Shown piece by piece: positions 39,436-48,537 of a DNA stretch of 64,000 nt. Under the pieces are notes generated by a model, which worked only from the letters and a program-made list of their open reading frames with translations, did not search any database and was not told the origin of the DNA. A program made the translations under genes and the position numbers. The stretch lies in the NCBI RefSeq assembly GCF_016919005.1, contig NZ_JAFFQE010000004.1, positions 186,001-250,000 on the forward strand, written 5' to 3'. Source of the DNA: Desulfopila inferna. GTDB lineage: Bacteria; Desulfobacterota; Desulfobulbia; Desulfobulbales; Desulfocapsaceae. The first letter of the stretch is position 1. Each line of letters begins with the position of its first letter.

Positions 39436-41871
39436 ATGCAGGAGAGTTATCCGGAGAGCGAGAATTTGATCACCAATCTGGGGAAAATATTACAGAGTTT
39501 CCGTCGAAAAATTGGACGAAGCGAGTGGACTGTCCAGCGCATTCAATCTTCAGAGAGAAAGCCGGATCAGGATATTCATTTACCAGGCGTCCTTATGATT
39601 CAGATCGACGGATTGGGATACGAACAATTCCTGAGTGCTATCGAGAAAAGAAGACTGCCCTTTCTGCAGCGCATGATTCAGCGGGATAATTTTGTGCTGA
39701 GAAAGTTTTATTCAGGGCTGCCGTCAACTACTCCTGCCGTACAGGCCGAATTGTTCTATGGGGTAAAGTGCAGCCTGCCCGCCTTTAATTATTATGATCG
39801 GCTTGAGGAGCGGGAAAAGGTGATGTTTGATGCCGATGCAGTTGATGAACTTGCCCACAAACTGGAAAAGAATCATAGGGGTCTGCTCAGAGGGGGCAGT
39901 TCCTATTCCAATATTTTTGCAGGTGGAGCGGCGGAGGCACCCTTCTGTATCCAGTCGATGAGCCTGGAGTCCATCTTCCGGAATATAAAAATCAGGAATA
40001 CCATTCTCATCTTCATCGCCAATATCGAGAAAATAGTTCGTATTATCGGCTTATCGTTTCTGGAGATGGGATTGGCAATATATGATTTTTTCAAAGGAAT
40101 CTTGCTTCGTAAAAATCCCTTTAAGGAATTTAAATTCATATTTTCGCGGATCGGAGCCTGTATCGTCCTTCGGGAGATGGTCCGTCTTCATGTTAAGATT
40201 GATATTGCCCGGGGCCTGCCGATCATACATGCAAATTTTGTGGGTTATGATGAACATTCCCATCGCCGCAATCCGAATTCTGCTTTTGCCCTTTGGACCC
40301 TTAAGGGGATAGATGCGACGATCAAGGATATGGTGCACAAGGCTGTGCGCTCGGAAAATCGTGACTACCATGTCTTTATTTACTCAGATCATGGTCAGGA
40401 AGCGACAGTGCCATTTGTAGTGGAGCATGGCAGGACGCTTCGCGAAGCCATAGAGGTGGCATTTGAGGAAGGTCCGTTGAAGGATTGCAGCTTTGCCGAA
40501 CCGGAAAGTGTCATCCCCCACATCAGACTTCATCAGCGCAACAAGGGCTTCTTCAGGAATTCAAAAAGAGAGAATGGAACTTCCGGCGCAGAGGAGAGTG
40601 TGGCCGACAAGAAGATTCATACTACCGCCATGGGACCTCTTGGCCATATTTATCTGCCCATAAATCTTGATCATGAACAGATGCAGGAATATGCGGATCG
40701 ACTGGTCCAGACGGCCAAAATTCCCCTGGTTTTCTATAGAGCAGATGACGACGTTATTTGTGTCACTGGATCCGGTTCTGGAACACTTTCCCAAAAAGCA
40801 GCCGAAGCATTTGGGGAGGATCATCCACTTCTTCAGGAAGTGACCAGGGACATGGAAATTCTCTGCCGCCACAGGGACGCCGGAGAATTCATTATTTCGG
40901 GCTGGCGCCCACAAGGGGCGCCCTTGACCTTTCCCATTGAAAACGGATCCCACGGCGGTCCGGGTAAAAATGAGACTCAAGGTTTCGTTATTGTACCGGA
41001 TATCTTGGATGTCATGGACCAACCTGTTCTGCGCGCCCTCGATCTTCGCAGGCATGTCAGATCGATTCTCCGGAATGGTCAGCCCGTTATGGTACCGGCT
41101 TTGAAAAAGGGCCACCAGGCTCTCCAGACCATCAAGGTCATGTCGTATAATATCCACAGCTGCATCGGCATGGACGGTAAACTCTTTCCGGAGCGTATTG
41201 CCCGGATCATCAGTCGGCTATCTCCTGATATCGTGGCATTGCAGGAGGTAGACAGGAAAATGTCGCGCACCGGCAACCAGGATCAGGCCAGTCTGCTGGC
41301 TGAACAGCTGAATATGCAAAGGAGCTATTTTCCGGTGTTAAAAGGCCGGAATGGTGAATACGGACTTGCAATCCTAAGTCGTTTTCCGTTAAAGGTCATA
41401 AGTTGCACTTATCTGCCGCTGGTGTCGAACACCGCTTTCACCGAAAAAAGAGGGATCATGTGGATTCGTATCGACACTCAGAATGGACCGTTGCATGTAC
41501 TCAACACCCATTTAAGCCTTATAAAAAAAGAAAGAATTGTTCAGATGCAGTATGTCATCGAAAATATTGTCGATAGGATCCCGTTGTCGGAGCCCGTCAT
41601 TTTCTGCGGAGATTTCAATGCCGGCGTCCGTTCGACAGTGTATACTCTACTCTCGAAAAAGTTGAAAGATGCCCAGAAAATCCATTCCCATTTTCAGCCT
41701 GATCCAACGTTTTTTTCATCATATCCGTTATTTACGCTTGATCATATTTTTTACTCAGATCACTTGGCACCGATTGAAGTTGCCGTTGTCAATGACTGGG
41801 AATGCAGGTTGGCATCCGATCATCTCCCGGTGTCGGGAATTTTTCTTCACCACCCTCAAATTAAGAAATAA
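39436..41871 (+). CDS. Fusion of alkaline-phosphatase-superfamily phosphodiesterase and EEP hydrolase
   Basis: 811 aa, two enzymatic domains. Residues about 48-540 resemble type I phosphodiesterase/nucleotide pyrophosphatase: VLMIQIDGLGYEQF, the nucleophile region GLPSTTPAVQAELFYG, YDEHSHRRN, FIYSDHGQEATVPF and NGSHGGPGKNETQ, which supply the metal-binding Asp/His. It contains a hydrophobic stretch at about 185-215 that may touch the membrane. Residues about 566-805 are an endonuclease/exonuclease/phosphatase domain with all hallmarks: SYNIHSCIG, ALQEVD, NTHLSL, CGDFNAG, LDHIFYS and SDHLPVSG. No signal peptide. A TVP38-type membrane protein gene follows 15 bp later. Phospholipid or nucleotide-lipid turnover is inference. 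The start codon lacks a strong ribosome site. Confidence 0.85.
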   Translation: MQESYPESENLITNLGKILQSFRRKIGRSEWTVQRIQSSERKPDQDIHLPGVLMIQIDGLGYEQFLSAIEKRRLPFLQRMIQRDNFVLRKFYSGLPSTTPAVQAELFYGVKCSLPAFNYYDRLEEREKVMFDADAVDELAHKLEKNHRGLLRGGSSYSNIFAGGAAEAPFCIQSMSLESIFRNIKIRNTILIFIANIEKIVRIIGLSFLEMGLAIYDFFKGILLRKNPFKEFKFIFSRIGACIVLREMVRLHVKIDIARGLPIIHANFVGYDEHSHRRNPNSAFALWTLKGIDATIKDMVHKAVRSENRDYHVFIYSDHGQEATVPFVVEHGRTLREAIEVAFEEGPLKDCSFAEPESVIPHIRLHQRNKGFFRNSKRENGTSGAEESVADKKIHTTAMGPLGHIYLPINLDHEQMQEYADRLVQTAKIPLVFYRADDDVICVTGSGSGTLSQKAAEAFGEDHPLLQEVTRDMEILCRHRDAGEFIISGWRPQGAPLTFPIENGSHGGPGKNETQGFVIVPDILDVMDQPVLRALDLRRHVRSILRNGQPVMVPALKKGHQALQTIKVMSYNIHSCIGMDGKLFPERIARIISRLSPDIVALQEVDRKMSRTGNQDQASLLAEQLNMQRSYFPVLKGRNGEYGLAILSRFPLKVISCTYLPLVSNTAFTEKRGIMWIRIDTQNGPLHVLNTHLSLIKKERIVQMQYVIENIVDRIPLSEPVIFCGDFNAGVRSTVYTLLSKKLKDAQKIHSHFQPDPTFFSSYPLFTLDHIFYSDHLAPIEVAVVNDWECRLASDHLPVSGIFLHHPQIKK

Positions 41872-41886
41872 CAATACATCATAACT

Positions 41887-42573
41887 ATGAAGGTAAAACA
41901 TATTCGCAAGAGAAACATCTCCTTACTGATCGCCAAGCTCGGCTTCCTGGCAATTTTCCTGGCAACAGCTTTCTACCTTATACACAGTCATAATTTGCTG
42001 GTCATCCTTAAAGAGTATCTGGAGAGCAATATCAATCCTGTATTTTTTCTGCTTCTGATGCTTATTCTGCCGATTGTCGGGGTGCCTTTGTCGTTCTTCC
42101 TGGTGCTGGTAGGCATGAAGTTTGGTACAGCTGAAGGTGTACTGCTGTCTGCTGCCGTGATGCTCTTCCATATGGCGGCGACGTATTTTCTTATACATTC
42201 CTTTCTGCGGAAGTGGATTTATGCCCTGCTTAAATTTTTTCATATACCGGTTCCGGAAATCAAAGGTGATCACAATAAGTGGCATGCCTTCATCTTCATG
42301 CTCATTCCAGGGCTGCCCTATGCAGTAAAAAATAATCTGCTGGCAATGACAGGAATGCCATTGCTTCCTTACCTCACCATTAACTGGGTAGCCCAATTCG
42401 GCCTGAGTATCCCTTTGATTATTCTGGGCAGCGCTGTAATGGAAATGAATCTGGCAATCCTGGGAATCGCCCTGGCTCTGTTACTTGCCGCCTATCTCCT
42501 GCAGTACTTTCTGCGAAAAAAATACAGGAAAACCATCATCCCGGAAGAAACACCAGGCAACGCGGGGACTTAA
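41887..42573 (+). CDS. TVP38/TMEM64 (DedA-like) membrane protein
   Basis: 228 aa. About six hydrophobic segments with the family core FLLLMLILPIVGVPLSFF and the re-entrant FMLIPGLPYAVKNNLLAMTG. TVP38/DedA proteins are linked to lipid scrambling or undecaprenyl-phosphate recycling. The N-terminus is basic (KVKHIRKRN). It starts 15 bp after the phosphodiesterase/EEP fusion, so the two likely form an operon and act on the same, probably lipid-linked, phosphate compound. Confidence 0.87.
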   Translation: MKVKHIRKRNISLLIAKLGFLAIFLATAFYLIHSHNLLVILKEYLESNINPVFFLLLMLILPIVGVPLSFFLVLVGMKFGTAEGVLLSAAVMLFHMAATYFLIHSFLRKWIYALLKFFHIPVPEIKGDHNKWHAFIFMLIPGLPYAVKNNLLAMTGMPLLPYLTINWVAQFGLSIPLIILGSAVMEMNLAILGIALALLLAAYLLQYFLRKKYRKTIIPEETPGNAGT

Positions 42574-42710
42574 CCGGAGAAATAATCGAAAGGGCAGGCT
42601 TGACTTGGGAATGCTCCGTTGCTAGCGTATCCAATCAAATGGAAAAAAGGATCATGGAGGGTCCATGGTGTATCCTTGATTTCTCTTAAATAGAATGGAA
42701 GGTGAAATTC

Positions 42711-43052
42711 ATGGTTGATGTAACAACCTTAGCACAAGAAAAACTAAACGAATATATGCTGCAAAATAACATCTCATCTCCTCTGCGTGTCATGCTGATG
42801 GAGGGCGGCTGTTCCGGCCCGGCGCTGGGACTTGCCCTTGATGAGGAGAAGAAGAGCGATGATGTTACCACTCTGGATGAGTTGACATTTCTCATCGAGA
42901 AAAACCTTTTGAGCGAATGCGGTGAGGTCTCTATCGATTTTGTCGATGCAGGCAGTCAATCGGGATTCAGCATAACATCCTCGAACCCTCTGCCTGGAGC
43001 AGGGAGTGGTTGTCATTCCGGCTCCTGCGGTTCCGGAGGATGCGGCTGCTGA
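42711..43052 (+). CDS. HesB/IscA-like protein with Cys-rich tail
   Basis: 113 aa. HesB/IscA fold (TTLAQEKLNEYM, LRVMLMEGGCSGPALGLALD, VSIDFVDAGSQSGFSI). Cys34 sits in GGCSG; the tail GCHSGSCGSGGCGC supplies C101, C106, C111, C113. In canonical IscA the C-terminal pair is CGCG; this tail is longer and resembles the HesB-like group that in some anaerobes contains selenocysteine, here all Cys. Likely role: Fe-S carrier or redox. GAAGGTG precedes the ATG at 42711; a GTG three codons earlier is less likely. An inverted repeat AAGGAT/ATCCTT around 42648-42678 lies upstream. Confidence 0.85.
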   Translation: MVDVTTLAQEKLNEYMLQNNISSPLRVMLMEGGCSGPALGLALDEEKKSDDVTTLDELTFLIEKNLLSECGEVSIDFVDAGSQSGFSITSSNPLPGAGSGCHSGSCGSGGCGC

Positions 43053-43071
43053 TAACTACTAGTCAGTTTTT

Positions 43072-43098
43072 CGCCGTACCGGATTGAATGGTACGGCG
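43072..43098. terminator. Shared hairpin between convergent hesB-like and pheA genes
   Basis: A 9-bp stem CGCCGTACC (43072-43080) with GGTACGGCG (43090-43098), 20 nt past one stop and 40 nt past the other. There is no T-run after the stem on either strand, so termination is likely only by position. Confidence 0.4.
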
Positions 43099-43137
43099 GA
43101 GAATCTTCAGGAATCCGGATAATTTTTAACTGCGGGT

Positions 43138-43986
43138 TCAAGGGGCGTATCTGTAGTCATGGGCTGGATAGGTTCCCAGCAGGACAACCTTTTTGGCAAA
43201 AAAACCTAGTTCTTCCAAGGCCAGCTGCAACGGCCGTTCGTCAACATGACCTTCAACGTCGGCATAAAAGCTGGCAACGTTGAAGTACTTGCCGACATAA
43301 CTTTCGAGCTTTACCATTTGCACGCCGTTGGTGGCAAATCCACCCAACGCTTTATACAATGCGGCCGGAATATTGCGGACTTCAAAAACGAAACTGGTGA
43401 TATAGCGCTGCCCTTTCCGGGCTGGAGAGACCACGTTGCTGCGAGAGAAAACCAGAAATCGTGTAGTGTTGTGATCCGCATCCTGCACATCTTTCCTGAG
43501 TATATCCAGACCGTAAATGTCGGCTGCCAGTTCAGAACCGATGGCCGCCTGGGTAAGATCTTTCCATTTTTTGATATCGGAAGCTCCCTTGGCAGTATCG
43601 GCCACCACATGGCTGGTGAGTTGCAACTCTTTTATAATTTTTTTGCATTGGGGTATAGCATGAACGTGACTGTGGACATCGGTCAATTCAGCTATTTTAG
43701 CTCCTGGTACACCTAACAGGCAATGGCGTATTTTCTGAAAATGTTCGCCGACAATGAAGAGACTGCCGTTGGGGATAAGATCGTGCACATCGGCTACGCG
43801 GCCGGCGAGGGAGTTGTCCACGGGGATCATGGCAAGATCAGCTTCTTTTTTGCGGACGGCGCGGAAAGCGGCATCGAAAGAAACACAGGGTACGGTCTCG
43901 AGATCAGGGTAGGCCATTCTGCAGGCAAGATCTGAGTAGGCTCCGGCCATTCCCTGGAAGGCTATGGTTTTAAATCTTTTTTTCAT
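43138..43986 (-). CDS. pheA: Prephenate dehydratase
   Basis: 282 aa, monofunctional (no chorismate mutase domain). Converts prephenate to phenylpyruvate for phenylalanine synthesis. PDT domain of two lobes with FQGMAGAYSD, IPVDNSLAGRV and DHNTTRFLVF (the catalytic TRF), and a C-terminal ACT domain for feedback by phenylalanine. In the ACT domain the usual ESRP motif reads ESYVGKY, so effector binding may differ. It is isolated from other aromatic genes. The ribosome site before the ATG is weak (AGAAAG). Confidence 0.93.
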   Translation of the reverse strand: MKKRFKTIAFQGMAGAYSDLACRMAYPDLETVPCVSFDAAFRAVRKKEADLAMIPVDNSLAGRVADVHDLIPNGSLFIVGEHFQKIRHCLLGVPGAKIAELTDVHSHVHAIPQCKKIIKELQLTSHVVADTAKGASDIKKWKDLTQAAIGSELAADIYGLDILRKDVQDADHNTTRFLVFSRSNVVSPARKGQRYITSFVFEVRNIPAALYKALGGFATNGVQMVKLESYVGKYFNVASFYADVEGHVDERPLQLALEELGFFAKKVVLLGTYPAHDYRYAP

Positions 43987-44090
43987 TTTCTTTCTGGATT
44001 CTATATTGGTGCGGAAAGATCTTTGTAGAGGATCTCAACTAACCGCAAATTCATGGTATATATTGTCATTGCCAAAGAAGATCATACCCC

Positions 44091-44122
44091 CTGAGAATAA
44101 AGGCTGCAACGGCTATTCTCAG
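44091..44122 (-). terminator. Hairpin after the 1047-aa membrane protein gene
   Basis: A 9-bp stem CTGAGAATA (44091-44099) and TATTCTCAG (44114-44122), 35 nt beyond the stop. The flanks carry no strong U-tract. Confidence 0.4.
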
Positions 44123-44156
44123 CCGTAAATTCATCCCCTGCATCGCAGGCTCCAGG

Positions 44157-47100
44157 CTACAGCCACTTTTTGGTTGAGCCGATTTTTTCGAGGTCGTGAA
44201 GATATTCTTCTGATCGATCGAGATAAAAGGACAGTGCCCGCGAGAAATTTTTTCCCACCAGTCCATCTACAAATACCTGACTTATTTCACGATGCCGTTT
44301 TAGCACCAGCTGGGAGCGATAGAAAATCAACCATTCCTCCCGTGACATATTCTCGAAGATGATCTTCAATGCCTTGCCGGCACGCGGCTGATACATCCAG
44401 AAATACATGAGGTCCAGGGCGTTGACGATAAGGTATTTCTCCTGTTCTCTTGCCTCGTAATTGAGGGTCTCCATCATCACCTTGGGGGATTGCAGGATGT
44501 CGAGGACGTCTTCTTCGGGGAAAAACAGGTCAAGGCGCGAGAAGACGGCAAAAAGTTGGGAAATTTTAAGACGATAGCCGGCGAGCCTCGCTCTGATATT
44601 GGCCTGCCTGTCGGCCAGTCCTTCAATTATCGCAGCGACGAAATCCGAGGCGAGTTTGGAGATGATTGCTGCCCATTTCTGCAGTTCTCCACTCACATTG
44701 ACCGCTCCACCGACAACCAGAATCGATCCGATTAATGAGTTGAGGACAATGGCCAGGGGAATAGCCAGGATGGAACGGAAAAAGTTGCCGACAACGGCGC
44801 TTTTCGGCAGGCCTCTATAGCTATTATGACTGGAAATATAGATACCGTTGGCCAGTCCCATAACAGTATAGAGGAGTATCGGGTTGGTTGCCGTGGTAAC
44901 TCCGAGAGTTTGGTCGAGGAGGAGCGTTTTGACGAAATAGTCGAGAAGGGGGACAGAAAATCCGGTATACAGCAGAGAATCGGCAATACGGCTCCAGCTA
45001 ATCAGGGAGTTCCACGGCAGCAGGGGAGATCGGCGCAGACCTCCGCCGCCCAGCACCGATTGAATTATATTGCGGAAACCGGTGATGCCAAACCAGATAA
45101 ATGCACCGAAATAGGCGAGCAGCCACCAGTCTTTAGTCAGATAGAAAGTGAGAAAGGCAGGAATGAGACCCAAAAGAACCTTCAGACTGTTTTTCAGGTT
45201 GGTATTGAGGTATTTCCAGGGATCACCAAGCCGTTCTTCCTCGTCCGGCTGAGCCGGGGACTTGTCGAAGTCGCCGTTACGGCCAATGCCTCCAAGCGTC
45301 GAAATATTGCCGGTGGTTTGCGGGTGAACCTGGAAGCCTTCCAGGCTCCAGTCCTTCCATTGCTGATATCGCGGATTGGTAAAGAAAGGCAACCTGCCGA
45401 GAATAGTGATTTTCTCATCGAGTTCAAAGGTGTAGAGGCTGCGGCTGTGTTTGTGCATGGTGAGATAGGCGGTTACCGGAATCAGGCTTCTATTGTTGCC
45501 GGCTGCCTCTCTTTTCGCCATTCTTGCAGCCCGGGCAGGCAGGGTGTCGACGACAACCAGTCCCATACCGTACTGATGCTCGGACTGTCCTGTAGAACCC
45601 GAGCCGATATGTGAGCCAAGTGTCCTGTTTTTATAATAGTTGTGAAATTTCTCAAGATCGTAGAGAATATCAAGCAGATCACGTTTTCGCTGTATCATTT
45701 CTTGAAATTCTTCCTGCAGTTCTTCCTGGCCGCCATCGGGCATGAGTTCGACATTTTTAACCAGCCGATGGTGCTGCTCTTCAAAATCCCATATAATCTC
45801 ATGTATTACTCGTTTGAGGCTGATGACATTGTCCTCGTTCAGAGCTTTCTGCAGGTTGCTTATCAGGCTGTAATGTATTTGCGGGCTCTGTAAATCGACT
45901 GCTTCTCCGTCATAATCCAGTATCCCGGTAGCCGGACCCGAGGTGATGCCATGCGCGGCATCCTTGAGATTGTAGGACTCGATATGGCTGATCATACCCT
46001 CAGATGAATAGAGGATCTCCATGGTGTCCTGAATAGAAAGATTACTCAGGTTGAGCGTGAACCTGGAACTGGAATGAAGGGAGAGGAGCCGGGCAAGCAG
46101 CTCTTTTGGGCTGAGCTGAAGAAGATCGGGAGTGTCGGGGCTGTCCTGGGGATGGTTTGGATCGTGGGCTTCGGGATTTCTGGCGGCAAGGAGGTATCGT
46201 TGAATTATTGATTCGATGTTGAGTTGCCTGAGTTGCTCAAGCCGCTGGTGGAAATGAACCCTGTTCTGATCTTCAGACATTTCCTTATGCAGATGGGCTG
46301 CCACCTCATTGTAGATAAATCTGGCCAGATGGAGAATAGAAGGTTGGCCGGAGCCGACAAAATCCATAAAATTCTCAACGGAGAGAGGCTCGAGTGAGAG
46401 CTGCAGGGTTTCATTGATCTCCTTGCGGTGTCTCGCATTGAACACCTCTATGACATCGAAAACATAGCGCTGCTGATAACGGGAAACCTTGCGGCCTTCT
46501 TCCATCAGCTTCATAACCGCTTCTTCTCTGAGAAACTTGAGGAATGACTCATCGTCCAGACCATGAGGGCGCCAGGTGAAGCGCACGTATTTTTCACGGA
46601 ATCTTGCTGACATATCGATACCGACTTGAATACGTACGTCGAGAATTGCACTTGCCTCTAGAAGCTCTTCCACCACCTCGGCTTTGACAAAGTTGTAATA
46701 GACGACCGTCAGGTGTCTGATGCCCTTGATCCAGGCGTCCATTACCAAATGTGTCGGTGATTTGCGTCCTTTGGTATTGGCATCATGAACATGATCGTCA
46801 AAGGCATACTGATTCCATTCCTCCGGCATCTCCAGAAGGTGATATTTGGCAAGCTCCGCTCGTACCAGTCTGGGATTGCCCGTCGAAACCATGCGGAAAT
46901 CATGTGCCAGTTTGAGGCGATGCAGAGTATTGTCTTCGCTGCGCAGCAGATCCTTCATGATCTGCAGCAGAACGCGTGCCGTGTTTTTACGGAAAAAGGT
47001 AGTGGAAGAGAGAAATGCCTCATCGCGGAGCGAGCGCAGGGCCTTTATGCGATCAGCGGCTTGTCCTTTTTCAAAGGTACCGAGAAGGCTGGCAATGGCA

Positions 47101-47300
47101 TAGGCTATGCGCAGGCCCTGCGGTGCCGCCATCTCCTTTATTCCCTGTGGATGCATATGAACGCTCAACAGGGTACGCAGGGTCTGGGACTTGTTTCCTC
47201 GTTCCAGGACATCATTGACGATATGGAGAAGCTGGTGATCGTTTTTGTCAAAAAAGATTTTTCCAGTCAGATGTTTCATAATATGAGGAAAAAAGGGCAT
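44157..47300 (-). CDS. Large membrane protein of unknown function (1047 aa)
   Basis: I do not recognise the family. The first 690 or so residues are soluble and helix-rich, with repeated Leu-heptad patterns (RDLLDILYDLEKFHNYYKN). Around 165-235 HVHDANTKGRKSPTHLVMD and IQVGIDMSARFREKYVRF recall a degenerate PHP-type hydrolase region, a weak resemblance. Residues about 705-870 hold five or six membrane spans (VLLGLIPAFLTFYL, WLLAYFGAFIWFGITGF, AIPLAIVLNSLIGSILVVGG). A soluble C-terminal tail follows (HREISQVFVDGLVGKNFSRA). Monocistronic, bounded by a hairpin at 44091 and by a promoter-like repeat upstream on the opposite strand. Only AGG precedes the ATG. Possibly an envelope or stress regulator; no evidence fixes a role. 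Confidence 0.8.
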   Translation of the reverse strand: MPFFPHIMKHLTGKIFFDKNDHQLLHIVNDVLERGNKSQTLRTLLSVHMHPQGIKEMAAPQGLRIAYAIASLLGTFEKGQAADRIKALRSLRDEAFLSSTTFFRKNTARVLLQIMKDLLRSEDNTLHRLKLAHDFRMVSTGNPRLVRAELAKYHLLEMPEEWNQYAFDDHVHDANTKGRKSPTHLVMDAWIKGIRHLTVVYYNFVKAEVVEELLEASAILDVRIQVGIDMSARFREKYVRFTWRPHGLDDESFLKFLREEAVMKLMEEGRKVSRYQQRYVFDVIEVFNARHRKEINETLQLSLEPLSVENFMDFVGSGQPSILHLARFIYNEVAAHLHKEMSEDQNRVHFHQRLEQLRQLNIESIIQRYLLAARNPEAHDPNHPQDSPDTPDLLQLSPKELLARLLSLHSSSRFTLNLSNLSIQDTMEILYSSEGMISHIESYNLKDAAHGITSGPATGILDYDGEAVDLQSPQIHYSLISNLQKALNEDNVISLKRVIHEIIWDFEEQHHRLVKNVELMPDGGQEELQEEFQEMIQRKRDLLDILYDLEKFHNYYKNRTLGSHIGSGSTGQSEHQYGMGLVVVDTLPARAARMAKREAAGNNRSLIPVTAYLTMHKHSRSLYTFELDEKITILGRLPFFTNPRYQQWKDWSLEGFQVHPQTTGNISTLGGIGRNGDFDKSPAQPDEEERLGDPWKYLNTNLKNSLKVLLGLIPAFLTFYLTKDWWLLAYFGAFIWFGITGFRNIIQSVLGGGGLRRSPLLPWNSLISWSRIADSLLYTGFSVPLLDYFVKTLLLDQTLGVTTATNPILLYTVMGLANGIYISSHNSYRGLPKSAVVGNFFRSILAIPLAIVLNSLIGSILVVGGAVNVSGELQKWAAIISKLASDFVAAIIEGLADRQANIRARLAGYRLKISQLFAVFSRLDLFFPEEDVLDILQSPKVMMETLNYEAREQEKYLIVNALDLMYFWMYQPRAGKALKIIFENMSREEWLIFYRSQLVLKRHREISQVFVDGLVGKNFSRALSFYLDRSEEYLHDLEKIGSTKKWL

Positions 47301-47413
47301 TCAATACCTGGAGTTGTCATGATGTTGCCGCCGATTATGAGGAATGGAGACGTCTGTCGGTCGGTGAGAATTTTCTTTGTCACCTGTCCGAAAATAAGTT
47401 TATTGATATTCTA

Positions 47414-47453
47414 TCGTAAATACAAAGAAAGGTCACTTGGATACTATTGCCTG
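47414..47453 (+). repeat. Promoter-like 40-bp module, copy 1
   Basis: These 40 bp (TCGTAAATA.AAAGAAAGG, then TCACTTGGATACT.TTGCCTG) recur at 55584-55623 with two mismatches, same strand. Both copies hold TTGGAT followed after 16-18 nt by a TATA-rich box (here TATAAC at 47461-47466), so the repeat looks like the -35 side of a duplicated promoter with its activator site. Confidence 0.6.
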
Positions 47454-47472
47454 GTGTTGATATAACTGGCAG

Positions 47473-47612
47473 AGATATCACTCCGTCAGCTGCCGGGTTG
47501 ATGAAAGGTATCGCTTTGCCAATTCCCGCTCTTTCACGCGAAAGGCAATTTGTTGGCGTCTATGCCCGTCGGTACACCCCCACCTCCATGCTCTGGTGCC
47601 GACGGTTTTTTT
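47473..47612 (+). ncRNA. Candidate small RNA with its own promoter and terminator
   Basis: About 140 nt with no ORF of note. A promoter (TTGGAT at 47437, N18, TATAAC at 47461) precedes it, and a strong intrinsic terminator ends it: 10-bp stem 47566-47575 with 47596-47605, then seven T. Inner stems include GGCAG/CTGCC near 47468-47494 and TTGCC/GGCAA around 47516-47549. It is antisense to nothing and lies between genes on the other strand. It matches no RNA family I know (not 6S, SRP or tmRNA). Confidence 0.55.
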
Positions 47613-47904
47613 CTGGGGAGCGGTTATTTTCTTTGTCTTGCAGAAGGAAAGGAATCTACATAAAAATCAGGGCAGCCTTATAAAACATTGTTTTATAACC
47701 CGATGCTGCCAGCGCTGGTTTCAATAGCCGTTGGCACCCCGAGTCTGGCGCGTGCAACTGTTCGGCGAGCATCTTTCTCCAAAAGGCTTCTGCTCTGCAT
47801 TTCTGCTCCGCAGCCGTCGATAAACCTTTCTGTTGCTATAATACGTGTTCTGTCGAATAAAATACGCTGTGGCTGCATGAGCAAATGTTCACTTTGCCCG
47901 GGGC
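47613..47904. other. Gene-free region after the small-RNA candidate
   Basis: Overlapping frames on both strands (47688-47993 + and 47693-47908 -) lack ribosome sites and family resemblance. Nothing else seen. Confidence 0.3.
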
Positions 47905-48537
47905 TCACCAGTCCCTTCTCAAATAATCCAACCAGTCAACATCACCATCTTTATCAATATCGCTATGTGTTCCATCACCACTGTGTAATGTAACATGATC
48001 CACTTCGTGCTTGGGAGAGCCAATTTGCAATAGTACTTGTTCTTGATACTTCATGCATAAAATCTCAGCTTCACGCTCTTTCCAGGCCTGGTCAGGTACC
48101 GCCTTCCGGGACTTGCCGCCGGCCAGATATTGATAAAATAATTCCGAATGAACAGATTCATGGGCAAGTACACCCGCATACCACGTTGCTGAGTAATAAG
48201 CGGTTACGTCATTCACCTCAAACCTCGGCGGCTCTTCGAATGCCCACATGGCACTGCGCTTTCCCTGTTCGATGATTCCTATATATTTATGTACCTTGAG
48301 GAATGCATCGGGACTGCCTTTCTGCAATAGATCCAGCGCCTGTTTCGTTTTATCGATAAATTCGTCACTTCCAATAATCTCGATAGCGAAAGAATGCCCA
48401 TTGATTTGATTGTAAATACGTGCCTTTTTTATATCCCTGTTCATCACCTTAATAGCACTCATTGCGGAAAACAGTAAAAGCACCGTTATGAAAAGAAGTA
48501 ATCGAGGCATAGCCTGTTTAGAGAGGAAACTGGGCAT
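47905..48537 (-). CDS. Membrane-anchored HExxH protein with EF-hand-like tail
   Basis: 210 aa. An N-terminal hydrophobic segment (about 11-29) anchors or exports it. A zinc-protease motif HESVH lies at 126-130 in YAGVLAHESVHSELFYQ, with a Glu-rich helix following (WKEREAEILC, 152-161) that could give the third ligand. The C-terminus has a perfect 12-residue calcium loop, D193-x-D195-x-D197-G-D199-x-D201-x-x-D204 (DIDKDGDVDWLD), like an EF-hand or half a dockerin repeat. No known peptidase family is recognised. The start is uncertain: 48510 (Met10) is an alternative, and neither ATG has a strong ribosome site. Confidence 0.75.
   Translation of the reverse strand: MPSFLSKQAMPRLLLFITVLLLFSAMSAIKVMNRDIKKARIYNQINGHSFAIEIIGSDEFIDKTKQALDLLQKGSPDAFLKVHKYIGIIEQGKRSAMWAFEEPPRFEVNDVTAYYSATWYAGVLAHESVHSELFYQYLAGGKSRKAVPDQAWKEREAEILCMKYQEQVLLQIGSPKHEVDHVTLHSGDGTHSDIDKDGDVDWLDYLRRDW

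Noticed and set aside
42619-42631. 13-nt GTTGCTAGCGTAT shared with about 830-842
   Set aside because: Too short and in unrelated contexts; treated as coincidence.
47688-47993. Overlapping frames on both strands between the sRNA candidate and the HExxH gene
   Set aside because: Mutually exclusive shadows without ribosome sites or family resemblance; the + frame runs into the end of the HExxH gene.
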